Shown here in pieces: positions 8,715 to 17,765 of a DNA stretch of 64,000 nucleotides. The DNA is from an uncultured Planctomycetales bacterium (GTDB lineage Bacteria; Planctomycetota; Planctomycetia; Isosphaerales; Isosphaeraceae): positions 85,456 to 149,455 of the forward strand of contig CAIYJE010000126.1 in assembly GCA_903926465.1 (NCBI GenBank), in the 5' to 3' direction. A model generated the notes under the pieces. That model saw nothing but the letters and a program-made list of their open reading frames with translations, searched no databases and was not told the origin of the DNA. Within the stretch, counting starts at the first letter, position 1. The number at the start of each line of letters is the position of its first letter. Position numbers and translations under genes: made by a program.

Positions 8715-11444
8715 TCAGCGATCAACCTCGCCCAGAACAATATCCAGGCTTCCGAGTATTCCGACAACATCGGCGATGGTATGCCCCAGACACATTCGCT
8801 CCAGTGCCGTCAAATTGATGAAGCTCGGACTGCGAATGTGGTACCGGTACGCGGCTCCAATGACACCATCGGAAACCAGATAAAAACCCAACTCTCCCTT
8901 GGGAGACTCGGTCCGCGAAAGGGCCTCGCCCGCGGGAACCTTGACCTGGTAAGACTTCTTACCCGGTAAAATCGGGCCGCCCGGCAAGTCTCGCAACGCC
9001 TGCTTCAGAATCTGCACACTTTCTCGCATTTCCAGCAACCGAACCCGAAATCTTGCGTAGATATCCCCACCGGCATGGGTGATCACGTTGAACTGGAACC
9101 GATCGTAAATGCTGTAGGGAATCGCGCGTCGGAGATCATGAGCGACGCCCGACCCACGCAGCACCGGTCCGGAAGTGGAAAACGCGATCGCCTCCTCAGC
9201 GCTCAGCACGCCCACTCCCCGGGATCGCTCAATCAGGATCTCGTTGGTGCTTAGCAGCCGGTCCAGTTCGTCAATTTTGGCCTCAAGCCGATTCTCAACA
9301 ATTCGCCGACAGCGCTCAAGCCATCCGGGCGGCAAGTCAAACCCCACGCCCCCGAACCGAAAATAGTTGCACATCATCCGACTTCCAGACACCCACTCAA
9401 AGAGGTCCAGAATCAGCTCGCGTTCCTCAATGGCATAAAGCGCGGGGGTGAAGAACGCCCCCAGGTCATTCAACTGGAAGCCAATCGACCACAGATGACT
9501 CACAATTCGTGTGAGTTCCGCCATGATCACTCGCAGATACTCGGCTCGCTCAGGAACTTTGAGATCGTCTCCCATCAACTGCTCAACCGCCAGGGCATAG
9601 CTGAAATTGTTCGCCATGCTGGTCAGGTAATCGAGCCGATCCGTGAACGGGAAGTTCATCAGGAACGTGTTCCGCTCTCCGATCTTCTCGTGATTGCGGT
9701 GCATGTACCCCATGACCGGCTTCAGACCAATGATCGATTCTCCATCGACCCGCAGGTTCATGCGGAACACACCATGCGTGCTGGGATGCTGCGGCCCCAT
9801 GCTGAGCACAAAAGACTCACTGTCGATGGCCGATACACTCACCCCTTCAGCAGCCAGGGGCAATACCTGATTCTTGGGATCCGATGCCGAATCCAGCGAA
9901 TCCCAACCCTTGAAATCCTTGGGGATCTTGAGGTTGGTGCCATACGGATTCAGTTCCTCGGAACGCACATGCTGGCCATCGGCAATCCGACTCTCCAGCA
10001 CCTTGGTCGGCCCTTCGTAATAGGGCTCCAGGTAATCTTTTCGAAGTGGATAGCCGGCAAACCCCTCCCACATCAGAATCCGGGTGAGGTTGGGGTGCCC
10101 TGTGAACTGGACCCCCATCATGTCGTAGACTTCTCGCTCTTGGAGATCCGCGCCCGGCCAGACCTCGATGACCGACGGCACAACCCCCAGCCCCTCATCC
10201 TCCGAGCAACGAACCCGGATCTGGATCAGGCTTCCGGGCTCCAGCGTGCTATCCAGATGGTAGTTGACCTCGATGCAGTCTGAATAATGGACCGATTGGA
10301 GACTGCTCAGGTAGTTGTACCGGACCACATTCTCGTCTTTGAGATACCGGGCAACCTTCAACCAGGCCTCTGCAGGCACCAGCAGGCCGGCCTTGACGAT
10401 CTCAGAAGTTCCAGCACCAAACCGGTCATTCAGCCGGGCGTTCAGACCTGCCAGACCCTCATTCCCTAGCCAGCGAAGGCTGGGCCTTGGCTCGGCCACC
10501 TTCACTTTTCGAGTGACCTTGGGCCGAGCGGGGCCCTCAGTTGCCTGAGCAACGGTGGTTGGGGCAGCCGCAGCGGGCGTGGCCGTTACGGGGGCGGCCG
10601 ACAGCTCGGCAGCGGTGCCAGCCTGCATCCTGGCCCTGATCTGCTCCGCCTTGCTCATGGCTGGAGTTTCTGGCTTCGGCTGTTCGGAAACCGGCGGCAG
10701 ATCAAGTTGTGGGGCCGGGTGGAGAACCGGCTTGGTTAGCCCAGCTTCTCGTTTTTCGATCAGTCCCATGGCCGTTCGTTCGGCCGCCAGTTCCACCGTG
10801 CGCAGGTCGATCAGGTCGGGTCCCAGAACCGGTATCGGGATTTCACGCTCAACCGACTCTTTGTACCAGGGGAGATCCGATAACGTCTCTCCATCAATCC
10901 GCTTCTGAAGTGTAATCAACCCCTGCAAGAGCGCGTTCGGTGTGGGGGGGCATCCTGCCACGTAGACATCGACGGGCAGAAACTTATCAACGCCCGACAC
11001 CACGTTATAACCCTCTTTGAAGGGGCCTCCTCCGGATGCGCAGGCCCCCATGCTGATCACGTATTTCGGCTCAGTCATCTGGTCATACAGTCGAACGATC
11101 ACCGGAATCATGGTCTTGGTGACCGTGCCCGAGACAATCATGACGTCTGCCTGACGTGGTGATGCCCGAAAAACCTCGGCCCCGAACCGCGAAATGTCAA
11201 AGCGACTGGAAGCGGTGCAGATCATCTCAATGGCGCAACAGGCCAGGCCGAAGCCCAGCGGCCACAAGCTGGACCGTCGGCCCCAGTTATAAAGGGTGTC
11301 GGCAAGCTCGGTCAGCTGATTCCAGCTCGTGACCAGAACCTGACGCTCAAGCTCTTTCTGCAAAACCGGATCAATCGGGATCGACCACTCGGGCCGGCTC
11401 ACGTTGACTGGCGGTACCACAGTTTTTTTAGAATGTTCAGACAT
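8715..11444 (-). CDS. nuoBCD: Fused NADH-quinone oxidoreductase subunits B, C and D
   Basis: A single 909-codon frame encodes three complex I subunits. Residues about 30-200 are NuoB with all four cysteines of cluster N2: Cys69-Cys70 in [10 protein letters not shown], Cys135 in MGACASGGG and Cys165 in VAGCPPTPN. An Ala/Pro/Thr/Lys linker of about 100 residues follows. Residues about 325-490 are NuoC, including [19 protein letters not shown]. From about 530 to the end is NuoD, with [12 protein letters not shown] and [16 protein letters not shown] of the quinone site. There is no stop or frameshift between the parts. CD fusions are common in bacteria; B/C/D fusions are rarer. It is the first gene of the operon; the promoter should lie in 11445-11713. 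Confidence 0.96.
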   Translation of the reverse strand: MSEHSKKTVVPPVNVSRPEWSIPIDPVLQKELERQVLVTSWNQLTELADTLYNWGRRSSLWPLGFGLACCAIEMICTASSRFDISRFGAEVFRASPRQADVMIVSGTVTKTMIPVIVRLYDQMTEPKYVISMGACASGGGPFKEGYNVVSGVDKFLPVDVYVAGCPPTPNALLQGLITLQKRIDGETLSDLPWYKESVEREIPIPVLGPDLIDLRTVELAAERTAMGLIEKREAGLTKPVLHPAPQLDLPPVSEQPKPETPAMSKAEQIRARMQAGTAAELSAAPVTATPAAAAPTTVAQATEGPARPKVTRKVKVAEPRPSLRWLGNEGLAGLNARLNDRFGAGTSEIVKAGLLVPAEAWLKVARYLKDENVVRYNYLSSLQSVHYSDCIEVNYHLDSTLEPGSLIQIRVRCSEDEGLGVVPSVIEVWPGADLQEREVYDMMGVQFTGHPNLTRILMWEGFAGYPLRKDYLEPYYEGPTKVLESRIADGQHVRSEELNPYGTNLKIPKDFKGWDSLDSASDPKNQVLPLAAEGVSVSAIDSESFVLSMGPQHPSTHGVFRMNLRVDGESIIGLKPVMGYMHRNHEKIGERNTFLMNFPFTDRLDYLTSMANNFSYALAVEQLMGDDLKVPERAEYLRVIMAELTRIVSHLWSIGFQLNDLGAFFTPALYAIEERELILDLFEWVSGSRMMCNYFRFGGVGFDLPPGWLERCRRIVENRLEAKIDELDRLLSTNEILIERSRGVGVLSAEEAIAFSTSGPVLRGSGVAHDLRRAIPYSIYDRFQFNVITHAGGDIYARFRVRLLEMRESVQILKQALRDLPGGPILPGKKSYQVKVPAGEALSRTESPKGELGFYLVSDGVIGAAYRYHIRSPSFINLTALERMCLGHTIADVVGILGSLDIVLGEVDR

Positions 11445-11713
11445 GGTCCAACGTCAACGGGGAGGAGGTTCCGGCCGTTCCACCCCCCAGTTCCTCTCCG
11501 GGCAAGATCGTATCCAGAGCCTTGATTCTTGAAGGTGAAGACCAGCAGGTTGCCGCAAAACTGGTCTCACAAAGACAACAGTATCCTACTTTGCCGGAGG
11601 CACTTCTGACTACGCGACTGCGACTGCGGCAGCCCCCCAGAAAATCAGCATCGGCACAGACAAGCCACTCACAACCCTTTCGGTCGACTGACCTGGTCGT
11701 CCATAATCTACGT
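11445..11713. promoter_or_regulatory. Divergent intergenic region upstream of the nuo operon
   Basis: These 269 bases separate the nuoBCD start (minus) from a small membrane protein gene (plus), so both promoters should be here. I could not pick convincing core elements by eye. An open frame extends upstream of the small gene but shows no protein-like character. Confidence 0.45.
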
Positions 11714-11896
11714 ATGGGTAGAACTTCAATGCAGTTCCGACTGGTGGGAATGATCGGGCTTGTGGCGGCCCTGGCCGTCAACTTCTGGCTGTTCCGGATC
11801 GGCATTCTGTGGGGAATCCTGGGACTGAACGTGCTGAAACACGTAGCAACCGCATTCCTTTGCCACCAAATGGGGGTCGATCGCCAGCGAAGTTAA
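11714..11896 (+). CDS. Small membrane protein
   Basis: A 60-residue protein starts at ATG 11714 (MGRTSMQFRLVG). One or two hydrophobic helices cover residues about 9-35, followed by LNVLKHVATAFLCHQMGVD, which I recall as a conserved tail in short planctomycete proteins of unknown function. The frame extends upstream without protein-like sequence, so the internal ATG is preferred. It is divergent from the nuo operon and ends 59 bases before the converging DUF1080 gene. Confidence 0.55.
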   Translation: MGRTSMQFRLVGMIGLVAALAVNFWLFRIGILWGILGLNVLKHVATAFLCHQMGVDRQRS

Positions 11897-11955
11897 ACCC
11901 GAACCGTCCGAGGGAAGAACCTTAGAACCCAAGGTTGGCCAGAAGCCGGTCCAAC

Positions 11956-12588
11956 TCACTTCAATGTTTTGATCTGGATATTCCGAAATTCCACCGGTTC
12001 ACTGTGAGACTGCAGGCCAATGTAGCCATCCGTCCGCAGAATTCCGGGATGGGTGGGTACCGACTCTGGATGCTCGGCCAGGTCAGTATCCACGACCTTC
12101 ACGCCATTGAGTACGACCTGAACCTTGGAACCTTGGGCAGTGACTTCCATGCTGTTCCACTGACCGGCGGGTTTGACGTGGCCACGAGGAGCAGCCACAA
12201 CGCCATAAACCGAGCCGCAGTACTGGAACGGCTTGAGTTGGGCGTAACGGGGATCCTCATTGTCCAGAATCTGGATTTCGATCCCTTGATAGGCCGTGGC
12301 ACCAACGTGGGGTGTTCGGATCAGGAGCCCGGAGTTCCCACCGGCCTGGAGCTTGTATTCCAGGGAAACCTGGAAGTCTGAATAGATTTCCTTGGTGCTG
12401 AGCCATCCACCCCCGTTGCCAAGGGTGACCAGCAGGCCGTTCTCAGCGACCCAGTTCCCCTCCTTGCCATTAACTCCGATCCAGCCATCGAGCGACTTTC
12501 CGTTGAAGAGGGGCTTCATGCCGTCGTCTTGTGCGCCTGATCCCAAGCACAACAAGCTTCCCACCATGATGAGCGATGCCAGGGTCAT
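11956..12588 (-). CDS. Secreted DUF1080 protein (3-keto-disaccharide hydrolase-like)
   Basis: A 210-residue protein begins with a signal peptide (MTLASLIMVGSLLCLGSG, about 20 residues). It continues with the DUF1080 start, MKPLFNGKSLDGWIG. The concanavalin-like beta sandwich follows, with YSDFQVSLEYKLQAGGNSGL and the closing IGLQSHSEPVEFRNIQIK, both diagnostic. Some family members have been described as 3-keto-disaccharide hydrolases acting on oxidised sugars. DUF1080 proteins are greatly expanded in planctomycetes, often beside Gfo/Idh/MocA oxidoreductases; here none is adjacent, so the substrate is unknown. Confidence 0.93.
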   Translation of the reverse strand: MTLASLIMVGSLLCLGSGAQDDGMKPLFNGKSLDGWIGVNGKEGNWVAENGLLVTLGNGGGWLSTKEIYSDFQVSLEYKLQAGGNSGLLIRTPHVGATAYQGIEIQILDNEDPRYAQLKPFQYCGSVYGVVAAPRGHVKPAGQWNSMEVTAQGSKVQVVLNGVKVVDTDLAEHPESVPTHPGILRTDGYIGLQSHSEPVEFRNIQIKTLK

Positions 12589-12857
12589 CTCGTTTTCTCC
12601 AGGGAATCCGCGATGCTCAATCGGCCAAACGCGAACTTCTCTCCCAAGTCTGCATCATTCCTGAGCCTCGATCCAGTGCTGGCCGCCTGGGTTCGTGTTC
12701 CTTGGTTCCGAGACGCCCAAACAAGTACGCTGGCCCGGTCGTTAAAGATCGAGTACCATGATCGGGAAGGGTTTACGGCTCAGGAAACACAGAAAGTGAT
12801 CCGACGGTTCCCCCCGTTGGGCTCGTGTTCGTCTTGCTATGGGAGGAAGGTGACCGA

Positions 12858-13397
12858 ATGGCTGGGAAACCTCGCAATCGAATGGAACTGAGACGGCAGT
12901 ACGACGCAGCCGAACCACTCGATCCTATGGAGGACGAGAACGAAGAAGTTGTGGGCGATGCCGAAGACGGCGAAGATGAGCCGAAACCTCGGAAAAAGGC
13001 CAAGGCTGCACCCAAGAAGCCCAAGGCGACCAAGGCTGTCAAGCCGGCCGCCCGCATGCGAATCGTCTGGCAGGTTGTGAACGACGCCTTCAAAACGGTG
13101 GGAACCTTTGAGTTCACGCAAAAAGAGGCGGCTGAGGCCCGGGCGGCAGAACTGACCGCACGCGGTAAAGGCACGCACTTCGTTCAGAAGGTCAAAGAAG
13201 CGATGGCGGACGATGCGCCTGGACTGGGCGCTGTGATTCCACGAACAGCCGAAACGGCTGCCGTGGCCACTGCCAAGCCGGCCAAACGCTCGACCAAGGC
13301 ATCTGCGGTTGTCGAAGATGAGATCGTCGAGGACGAGGAATTTGAGGACGAGGAAGACGAAGAGGAAGAAGAAGAGGAAGAAGAAGACGACGAGTGA
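12858..13397 (+). CDS. Planctomycete-type protein with a polyacidic tail
   Basis: ATG 12858 follows a strong ribosome binding site (GGGAGGAAGG, seven bases upstream), giving 179 residues. Three parts are visible: an acidic start with a Lys/Ala/Pro-rich stretch (residues about 30-70), and a compact domain of about 55 residues (IVWQVVNDAFKTVGTFEF to HFVQKVKEAM). The third part is a tail almost wholly of Glu and Asp. I recall the central domain as widespread in planctomycetes without a known function. The basic and acidic low-complexity parts suggest interaction with nucleic acid or basic proteins, but this is inference. A terminator follows. Confidence 0.8.
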   Translation: MAGKPRNRMELRRQYDAAEPLDPMEDENEEVVGDAEDGEDEPKPRKKAKAAPKKPKATKAVKPAARMRIVWQVVNDAFKTVGTFEFTQKEAAEARAAELTARGKGTHFVQKVKEAMADDAPGLGAVIPRTAETAAVATAKPAKRSTKASAVVEDEIVEDEEFEDEEDEEEEEEEEEDDE

Positions 13398-13437
13398 TTT
13401 TCGTTCATCCGATCTCCTTCCCGCTCTGCTGCACTCA

Positions 13438-13465
13438 ACCCCGGCCACCTGGCTGGGGTTTTTTT
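13438..13465 (+). terminator. Rho-independent terminator of the polyacidic-tail gene
   Basis: A nine-pair stem (ACCCCGGCC with GGCTGGGGT, one G-T pair), a four-base loop and a run of seven T follow the gene by 40 bases. Confidence 0.88.
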
Positions 13466-13601
13466 ATCGATGAGCCTGGGCAGAGCCCTTCTCAAACCAA
13501 TACGGGCTCTGAACCGCGACGGCACCTGTCCCAGGGTCTGGCAGGGCTTGAGTACCACCGTCGCGACTGGGTGGAGTGTGAAGCAATTCCTTCAGGACAA
13601 T

Positions 13602-13632
13602 AAAAAAACCCGGCACAAAGGCCGGGTTTTTT
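13602..13632 (-). terminator. Terminator downstream of tRNA-Ile (works in both directions)
   Basis: A stem AAAAACCCGGC / GCCGGGTTTTT with loop ACAAAG lies directly after the tRNA-Ile on the minus strand. The runs of A and T on the two sides allow termination on either strand. Confidence 0.88.
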
Positions 13633-13634
13633 AA

Positions 13635-13708
13635 TGGGCACACGAAGATTCGAACTTCGGACCTCACCCTTATCAGGGGTGCGCTCTAGCCAACTGAGCT
13701 ATGCGCCC
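13635..13708 (-). tRNA. tRNA-Ile (GAT)
   Basis: The 74-base cloverleaf reads on the minus strand. The acceptor stem is GGGCGCA with TGTGCCC (one G-T pair) and discriminator A. The anticodon loop CTGATAA gives anticodon GAT for Ile, and the T arm contains GTTCGAATC. CCA is not encoded. It is not linked to an rRNA gene in this window. Confidence 0.97.
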
Positions 13709-13730
13709 TGCTCGTTGCTTGATAGGTCAT

Positions 13731-13758
13731 ATAGTAACGTCTTGGCCGACAACGTCAA
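13731..13758 (-). promoter_or_regulatory. Probable promoter of tRNA-Ile
   Basis: On the minus strand a TTGACG (-35, 13753-13758) is followed after 16 bases by TACTAT (-10, 13731-13736), which ends 22 bases before the tRNA. Confidence 0.55.
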
Positions 13759-13818
13759 CTACCTGCCGGCGTGAGTTTCCAGGAAACATGACAACGCGGA
13801 ACGTCTTTGATGTCAGGC

Positions 13819-13848
13819 TTGACGCGGCGGTACACTTAAAGATATACT
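13819..13848 (+). promoter_or_regulatory. Promoter of tRNA-Phe
   Basis: TTGACG (-35, 13819-13824) and TATACT (-10, 13843-13848) are separated by 18 bases; the mature tRNA starts ten bases after the -10 box. Confidence 0.8.
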
Positions 13849-13857
13849 TTGAGCACT

Positions 13858-13930
13858 GGGTAGGTAGCTCAGCTGGTAGAGCACGCGACTGAAAATCGCG
13901 CGGTCACCGGTTCGATTCCGGTCCTGCCCA
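13858..13930 (+). tRNA. tRNA-Phe (GAA)
   Basis: A 73-base cloverleaf: acceptor GGGTAGG with CCTGCCC (one T-G pair), anticodon loop CTGAAAA with anticodon GAA, T arm with GGTTCGATTCC, discriminator A. CCA is not encoded. Confidence 0.97.
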
Positions 13931-13938
13931 CTACGAAG

Positions 13939-13969
13939 AAAGCCACAGGTTTAACCTGTGGCTTTTTTT
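13939..13969 (+). terminator. Terminator of tRNA-Phe
   Basis: A perfect stem AAAGCCACAGGTT / AACCTGTGGCTTT with a very short loop, then a run of T, begins nine bases after the tRNA. Confidence 0.9.
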
Positions 13970-14062
13970 GTTTGCCTGGCGATCTAGCTCAAAGGCAGTT
14001 CCAGACTCTGGATCGCCTCAAGGCTCTTCATTTCAGGACGTTGGATCTTGTGGCTTAATCTT

Positions 14063-14099
14063 GAAAACTGAAAGCCTGGTGAAATCACCAGGCTTTCAG
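14063..14099 (-). terminator. Terminator of the kdsB/glycosyltransferase cluster
   Basis: A perfect 15-pair stem (CTGAAAGCCTGGTGA with its complement, two-base loop) lies seven bases after the stop of the 14107-14430 gene; on the minus strand it is followed by TTTTC. Confidence 0.85.
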
Positions 14100-14106
14100 T
14101 GATGGC

Positions 14107-14430
14107 TCAGGCCCGGCCAATTTTCTGAAAAATACGTTCGAGGGCGCGAACAGCTTCCTCCAACCGGTGCCGATCTTCGTGGTAAAGGCCGCCCACTTCG
14201 CCTGGTAACCGGCGAACGGCTTCCGCAATTTGATCTTTTGCGCCCTGAATCTGGGCGGTTGTGCGTGGGTCCAGCGAAGTGCCGGCACTTTCGAGAGCGG
14301 AAATTTTTTCGCTCCAGGTCTTCAGTAACAATTCCCAGTGAGCACGTTCACCCACGTGAACCCGCTGGGGATAGCTCGGATTGAAACGCGGGTCCTGAGC
14401 CAGACGGTCCGAATTCTCCACATGCTCCAC
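14107..14430 (-). CDS. Hypothetical helical protein
   Basis: An unrecognised soluble protein of about 107 residues, rich in Arg, Glu and Ala, likely an all-helical bundle (WELLLKTWSEKISALES, then AKDQIAEAVRRLPGEV and RHRLEEAVRALERIFQK). I chose the GTG at 14430 because GGGGAG lies eight bases upstream; a TTG at 14457 opens the frame earlier. It is the last gene before a strong terminator in the kdsB cluster. No cysteines, membrane segments or signal peptide. Function unknown. Confidence 0.65.
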   Translation of the reverse strand: MEHVENSDRLAQDPRFNPSYPQRVHVGERAHWELLLKTWSEKISALESAGTSLDPRTTAQIQGAKDQIAEAVRRLPGEVGGLYHEDRHRLEEAVRALERIFQKIGRA

Positions 14431-14549
14431 GACGGCAACTCCCCACAAACAAGTCAATTCACGCAGGCGGTTCGCTGGACTTTCCCGCTAGAAATGGTAG
14501 CGGGGCCAGAGATCATGAGTCTAGATCGGACACAGGGGATTCTGCCGGT

Positions 14550-15059
14550 TCAGGATTTTTCAAGACTTGGCAGTTCGTTGTGGAGCCCCGCCAGAACCTT
14601 TCCGGTGATATTCCCCAATGGATCACGTTCGACCAGGGCCCAGCCTGGTAATTCACCATCTCGGTCGGAATCAAACCCCTCGTCCAGCGTATGAACGGCG
14701 CTGAAGACAGACTGGTAGGCGATGAATCGAGCGAGTTGGGCAATGTCGCTGGGGTCGGCTCCAGAGTCGAGAATTCGGGCCAGAGCCACACCCGCGCTGG
14801 AAAAGGGGCCTTCGGGATTATCTTCCGAATCCTCAACCAGGTTCGTGATCCACAACTCAGAATCACGCCAACTGTTGATCGAATCAGACCACAGGTGCCG
14901 CATCAGCAGCAACCGACTGACCTGCGGCAGGTGATCGCGCAACTGACGGCGAGCCCACGCTTCGGGGTCTGGACAATCGAGTTCTGCCAGGGTCGCTATC
15001 AGTTTTTCGGCCTCGGCTCGGTGCGTTTCATCGAGTGCTACTAACCACTTCGCGGACAT
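14550..15059 (-). CDS. Hypothetical protein
   Basis: A 169-residue protein from ATG 15059 (MSAKWLVALDETHR); the open frame extends upstream but only into the end of the preceding glycosyltransferase gene, which it overlaps by 32 bases. It is mostly helical and acidic with many Trp residues (RHLWSDSINSWRDSELW). The end, GWALVERDPLGNITG, has a beta-hairpin look. I do not recognise the family. Its position between a glycosyltransferase and a small helical protein suggests one transcript with kdsB. Confidence 0.7.
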   Translation of the reverse strand: MSAKWLVALDETHRAEAEKLIATLAELDCPDPEAWARRQLRDHLPQVSRLLLMRHLWSDSINSWRDSELWITNLVEDSEDNPEGPFSSAGVALARILDSGADPSDIAQLARFIAYQSVFSAVHTLDEGFDSDRDGELPGWALVERDPLGNITGKVLAGLHNELPSLEKS

Positions 15060-16707
15060 GAGAATCCTCTGGACCAGAGTCACTACCGGGTTGTTGTGGG
15101 GCGGGGTATTGCTGAGCGGTGGAACGGGCTGGCAAGCCTGCGGTGGAGATAACTCTGACACGAGCAGGTCGCCCCTCATGGCCAGGCACCCAGTACACGC
15201 GTTCGTGCAGGGGTCCTAGTAACAATTGCTGCTGGGCCAGCCAGGTGCCGAGATCGGTCTCGGGAACCGCGGGTGAGTCAAAAATCACAAAAGAGTTCAG
15301 TTGATGATCTGGCCCAGAGGCTTTGTTGGGCAATGGGGTCCGCTGCCGACCAGAAGAATAGATCGCCTGATTGCAAAGGTAGAGCGCAACGTCCGGATTC
15401 AAAGAATCCCAGGGCTGTATTCCAAGATCCCATCTGAGGCAAATGATCGGCTCTTGGCCCAAAGACGGCCAGAAAGCTTGGGCGAACTCTCTGGCCCCCA
15501 GTTCTCGTGCGGTTCGTGCCGGTCGGAGATAGTCGGGAATGAGCGGAAGTACCCCAACCAGGACCAGGGCAACAGATAGAACTCCAGCCAAACGATGTCT
15601 GCGGTTCCTGTTCTGACTTAACCTTATCAGAATTTGGTTTCCGCCGAGCACCATCAGTACACAAACACAGGGAACGAGGTGCTGAACCACACGCGCCCGG
15701 GCGCCATACGGGTATCGACCCGCCAGCGCGGCGATGAGGGTGAACGCAAAAGGGGCCAGGAATAAACCGAGTAGAGCCCAGCGACGACGCCTGTATAGCG
15801 CCCAAGCCCCGACGCCGGCCAGCACCAGGGCCGGCAGACTCACTTCCGGCCCGTCGCCGGCAGGGAACGCGAATAACGGGCCGGTATGCGCTTTCCACAA
15901 CCACGCAAGAAACGAACCCGCCCCCTGCCAGCGTGGCAATCCCTCGGCCCAGAATTCGGTCATACCAGAAGACCCGGCCGACTCGGTCTGGGCGGAAGCG
16001 GCCAGCATTTGTAACCCGCAGAAGCTCAACCCCACACTCAGACCCAGCCCGACCAGTTTCAAGCGAGTGCCAGACTCAGCCTGGGGCCATTTCTTCAGAA
16101 AGACCACCACGGCCGAACCCGCCAGGACGAAGATCGAGGGATAAGAAACCGAAAGAAACAGGGGCGCAAGTACAATCAGCAGGCCTAGCGACCTCGGTTG
16201 GGACCGACCCGAACGAATGGCCAGCGCCGACAGACCCAGGGTCCAGGTTGCCACGGCCAGGTCCGTGGCATACGGCTTCACCTCGGAAGCAAGCCGAATG
16301 GGGTGATAGGACACCGCAAGCATCAGCACGGCAAACCAGGCCAGTCGTCTGGGCATGGTCGCCCGCGCCAGCAGGCTCATGCCCAGCAAACTCCCGATCC
16401 CGGAGAGCAGGGGGGCCAACCGTAGGCTCCACTCATGGAAGCCGGCCAGCGAAACCACGGCCTTTTCCACCCAGAGAAAACCAATCGGGCAGACCTGGTG
16501 ATAATCAAGCGCGTTCAGTAACTCAAGCCAGCCTCGCCTGGGCAAGTTAATGGCGAGAAACGCCTCGTTCCACCAAAGCGGGGAATTGAGCGCGTATCGA
16601 AAAACACGCAGCAAAATTCCCAGGCCCACGCACAATATGAGCGGCGTGGCCCATCGGTTACTTCTGGAAACGTTGCAGATGTTCACAAGGGATGCCGCCG
16701 TTGCCAA
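15028..16707 (-). CDS. GT39/ArnT-like membrane glycosyltransferase
   Basis: This 559-residue protein has about ten or more hydrophobic helices. The N-terminal loop WWNEAFLAINLPRRGW and the later VKPYATDLAVATWTLG resemble the PMT_2/GT39 superfamily, which uses lipid-linked sugars; the acidic residue after the first helix, normally Asp or Glu, is Glu here. The last 150 residues form an extracytoplasmic domain. The start overlaps the kdsB stop by 25 bases, so both are probably co-expressed. A role in modifying LPS or another envelope glycan fits the context; donor and acceptor are unknown. Confidence 0.8.
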   Translation of the reverse strand: MATAASLVNICNVSRSNRWATPLILCVGLGILLRVFRYALNSPLWWNEAFLAINLPRRGWLELLNALDYHQVCPIGFLWVEKAVVSLAGFHEWSLRLAPLLSGIGSLLGMSLLARATMPRRLAWFAVLMLAVSYHPIRLASEVKPYATDLAVATWTLGLSALAIRSGRSQPRSLGLLIVLAPLFLSVSYPSIFVLAGSAVVVFLKKWPQAESGTRLKLVGLGLSVGLSFCGLQMLAASAQTESAGSSGMTEFWAEGLPRWQGAGSFLAWLWKAHTGPLFAFPAGDGPEVSLPALVLAGVGAWALYRRRRWALLGLFLAPFAFTLIAALAGRYPYGARARVVQHLVPCVCVLMVLGGNQILIRLSQNRNRRHRLAGVLSVALVLVGVLPLIPDYLRPARTARELGAREFAQAFWPSLGQEPIICLRWDLGIQPWDSLNPDVALYLCNQAIYSSGRQRTPLPNKASGPDHQLNSFVIFDSPAVPETDLGTWLAQQQLLLGPLHERVYWVPGHEGRPARVRVISTAGLPARSTAQQYPAPQQPGSDSGPEDSHVREVVSSTR

Positions 16708-17429
16708 CGTTCCACAAACCGCCGGTAATCTTCGGGCGTATCCACTCCCACGCTGGGCTCATCCACCACGCCGATGGCAATGGGGTATCCCGCCTCCAGC
16801 ACTCGCAACTGCTCAAGCTTCTCGGTTCCCTCAAGTGGAGAGGGGGCCAGGGTTGTGAGCTTGAGTAGAAACTCGCGTCGGTACACGTACAGGCCAAGGT
16901 GCAAGTAGCCAAGCGGACCGCTCACTGGCGGCCCATCACGATGAAACGGGATTGGGCTGCGTGAGAAATAAAGAGCCCGGCCGTTCTGGCCGATGACCGC
17001 TTTCACGCAACCAGGGTTTTCGAAAATCGAGGCATCTTGGATGGGGGTGGCCAGAGTGGCCATGGGAGCGTCCGGGTCTCTGAGCAAAACCTCAACCGCT
17101 CGATCAATGATCCCGCCGGGCAGTTCCGGCTCGTCCCCTTGGACATTAACGATGATGTCTGCGTTCTCGAACCGTGCGGCGACCTCGGCCACGCGATCGG
17201 TACCGCTGGGATGATCGGCCCTGGTTAGCATGGCCTCACCGCCAAAGGCTTCAACCGCCTCAACGATTCTGTGATCGTCTGTGGCCACCACGATACGGGT
17301 GGGACGCAGGGCGGTTCGCACCTGTTCCACGACGTGCTGGATCAGGGGCCGACCTGTCTCAGACAGGAGGGGTTTACCGGGCAGCCGAGTAGAGCCAAGC
17401 CGCGCTGGGATCACAGCCAAGATTTCCAT
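16683..17429 (-). CDS. kdsB: 3-deoxy-manno-octulosonate cytidylyltransferase
   Basis: KdsB joins KDO to CMP, activating it for transfer to lipid A. The 248-residue length is standard. Motifs include the nucleotide-binding IPARLGSTRLPGKPL at the N-terminus, HPSGTDRVAEVA, and VNVQGDEPEL with the metal-binding Asp. HLGLYVYRREFL and LEGTEKLEQLRVLEAGYPI are family-typical. The gene shows that the organism makes KDO and so probably an LPS-bearing outer membrane. It heads a cluster with a membrane glycosyltransferase. Confidence 0.96.
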   Translation of the reverse strand: MEILAVIPARLGSTRLPGKPLLSETGRPLIQHVVEQVRTALRPTRIVVATDDHRIVEAVEAFGGEAMLTRADHPSGTDRVAEVAARFENADIIVNVQGDEPELPGGIIDRAVEVLLRDPDAPMATLATPIQDASIFENPGCVKAVIGQNGRALYFSRSPIPFHRDGPPVSGPLGYLHLGLYVYRREFLLKLTTLAPSPLEGTEKLEQLRVLEAGYPIAIGVVDEPSVGVDTPEDYRRFVERWQRRHPL

Positions 17430-17452
17430 GGTCTGAGCAGACCTCCCTGGCT

Positions 17453-17764
17453 TCAGTCGAGTGTTTCAGTCACGCCGGATTTCCAGAAAGAGACCGGACG
17501 GGCGGTTATCATACGAGTTTCAGAGGTCTCGACAAGGCGACGACCAAAGTCAGGCGGCTCGATAGATTCAGGAAACGACTCAGACGCCGGTGGAAAGTTG
17601 GCCCGTTCCGGCAGAGTCGACCAGGCAAACTCTGGCCTGGGCTGGGCCCGGCCCAGTAGGATGCTTTTCCGTTCTCGAGCCAGAGGCATAGGGACCAATC
17701 CACCCCGTGACTGGTCATTCGAGCTGAAAATTGCCGCTTTAACAAAATCCTGACGGAAACCCAT
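17453..17764 (-). CDS. Possible hypothetical protein between an SDR gene and kdsB
   Basis: A 103-residue frame starts at ATG 17764 and ends 23 bases before kdsB. Its codon use resembles neighbouring genes, which favours a real gene, but its start lies one base from the divergent SDR start at 17766. No room remains for conventional promoters between them. No family is recognised; the sequence is rich in Pro, Arg and Ser. It may be a real kdsB-operon gene or a chance frame. Confidence 0.4.
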   Translation of the reverse strand: MGFRQDFVKAAIFSSNDQSRGGLVPMPLARERKSILLGRAQPRPEFAWSTLPERANFPPASESFPESIEPPDFGRRLVETSETRMITARPVSFWKSGVTETLD

Positions 17765-17765
17765 C

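Noticed and set aside
9495..10283. Plus-strand open frame opposite the nuoCD part
   Set aside because: It is antisense to catalytic parts of the fused complex I gene.
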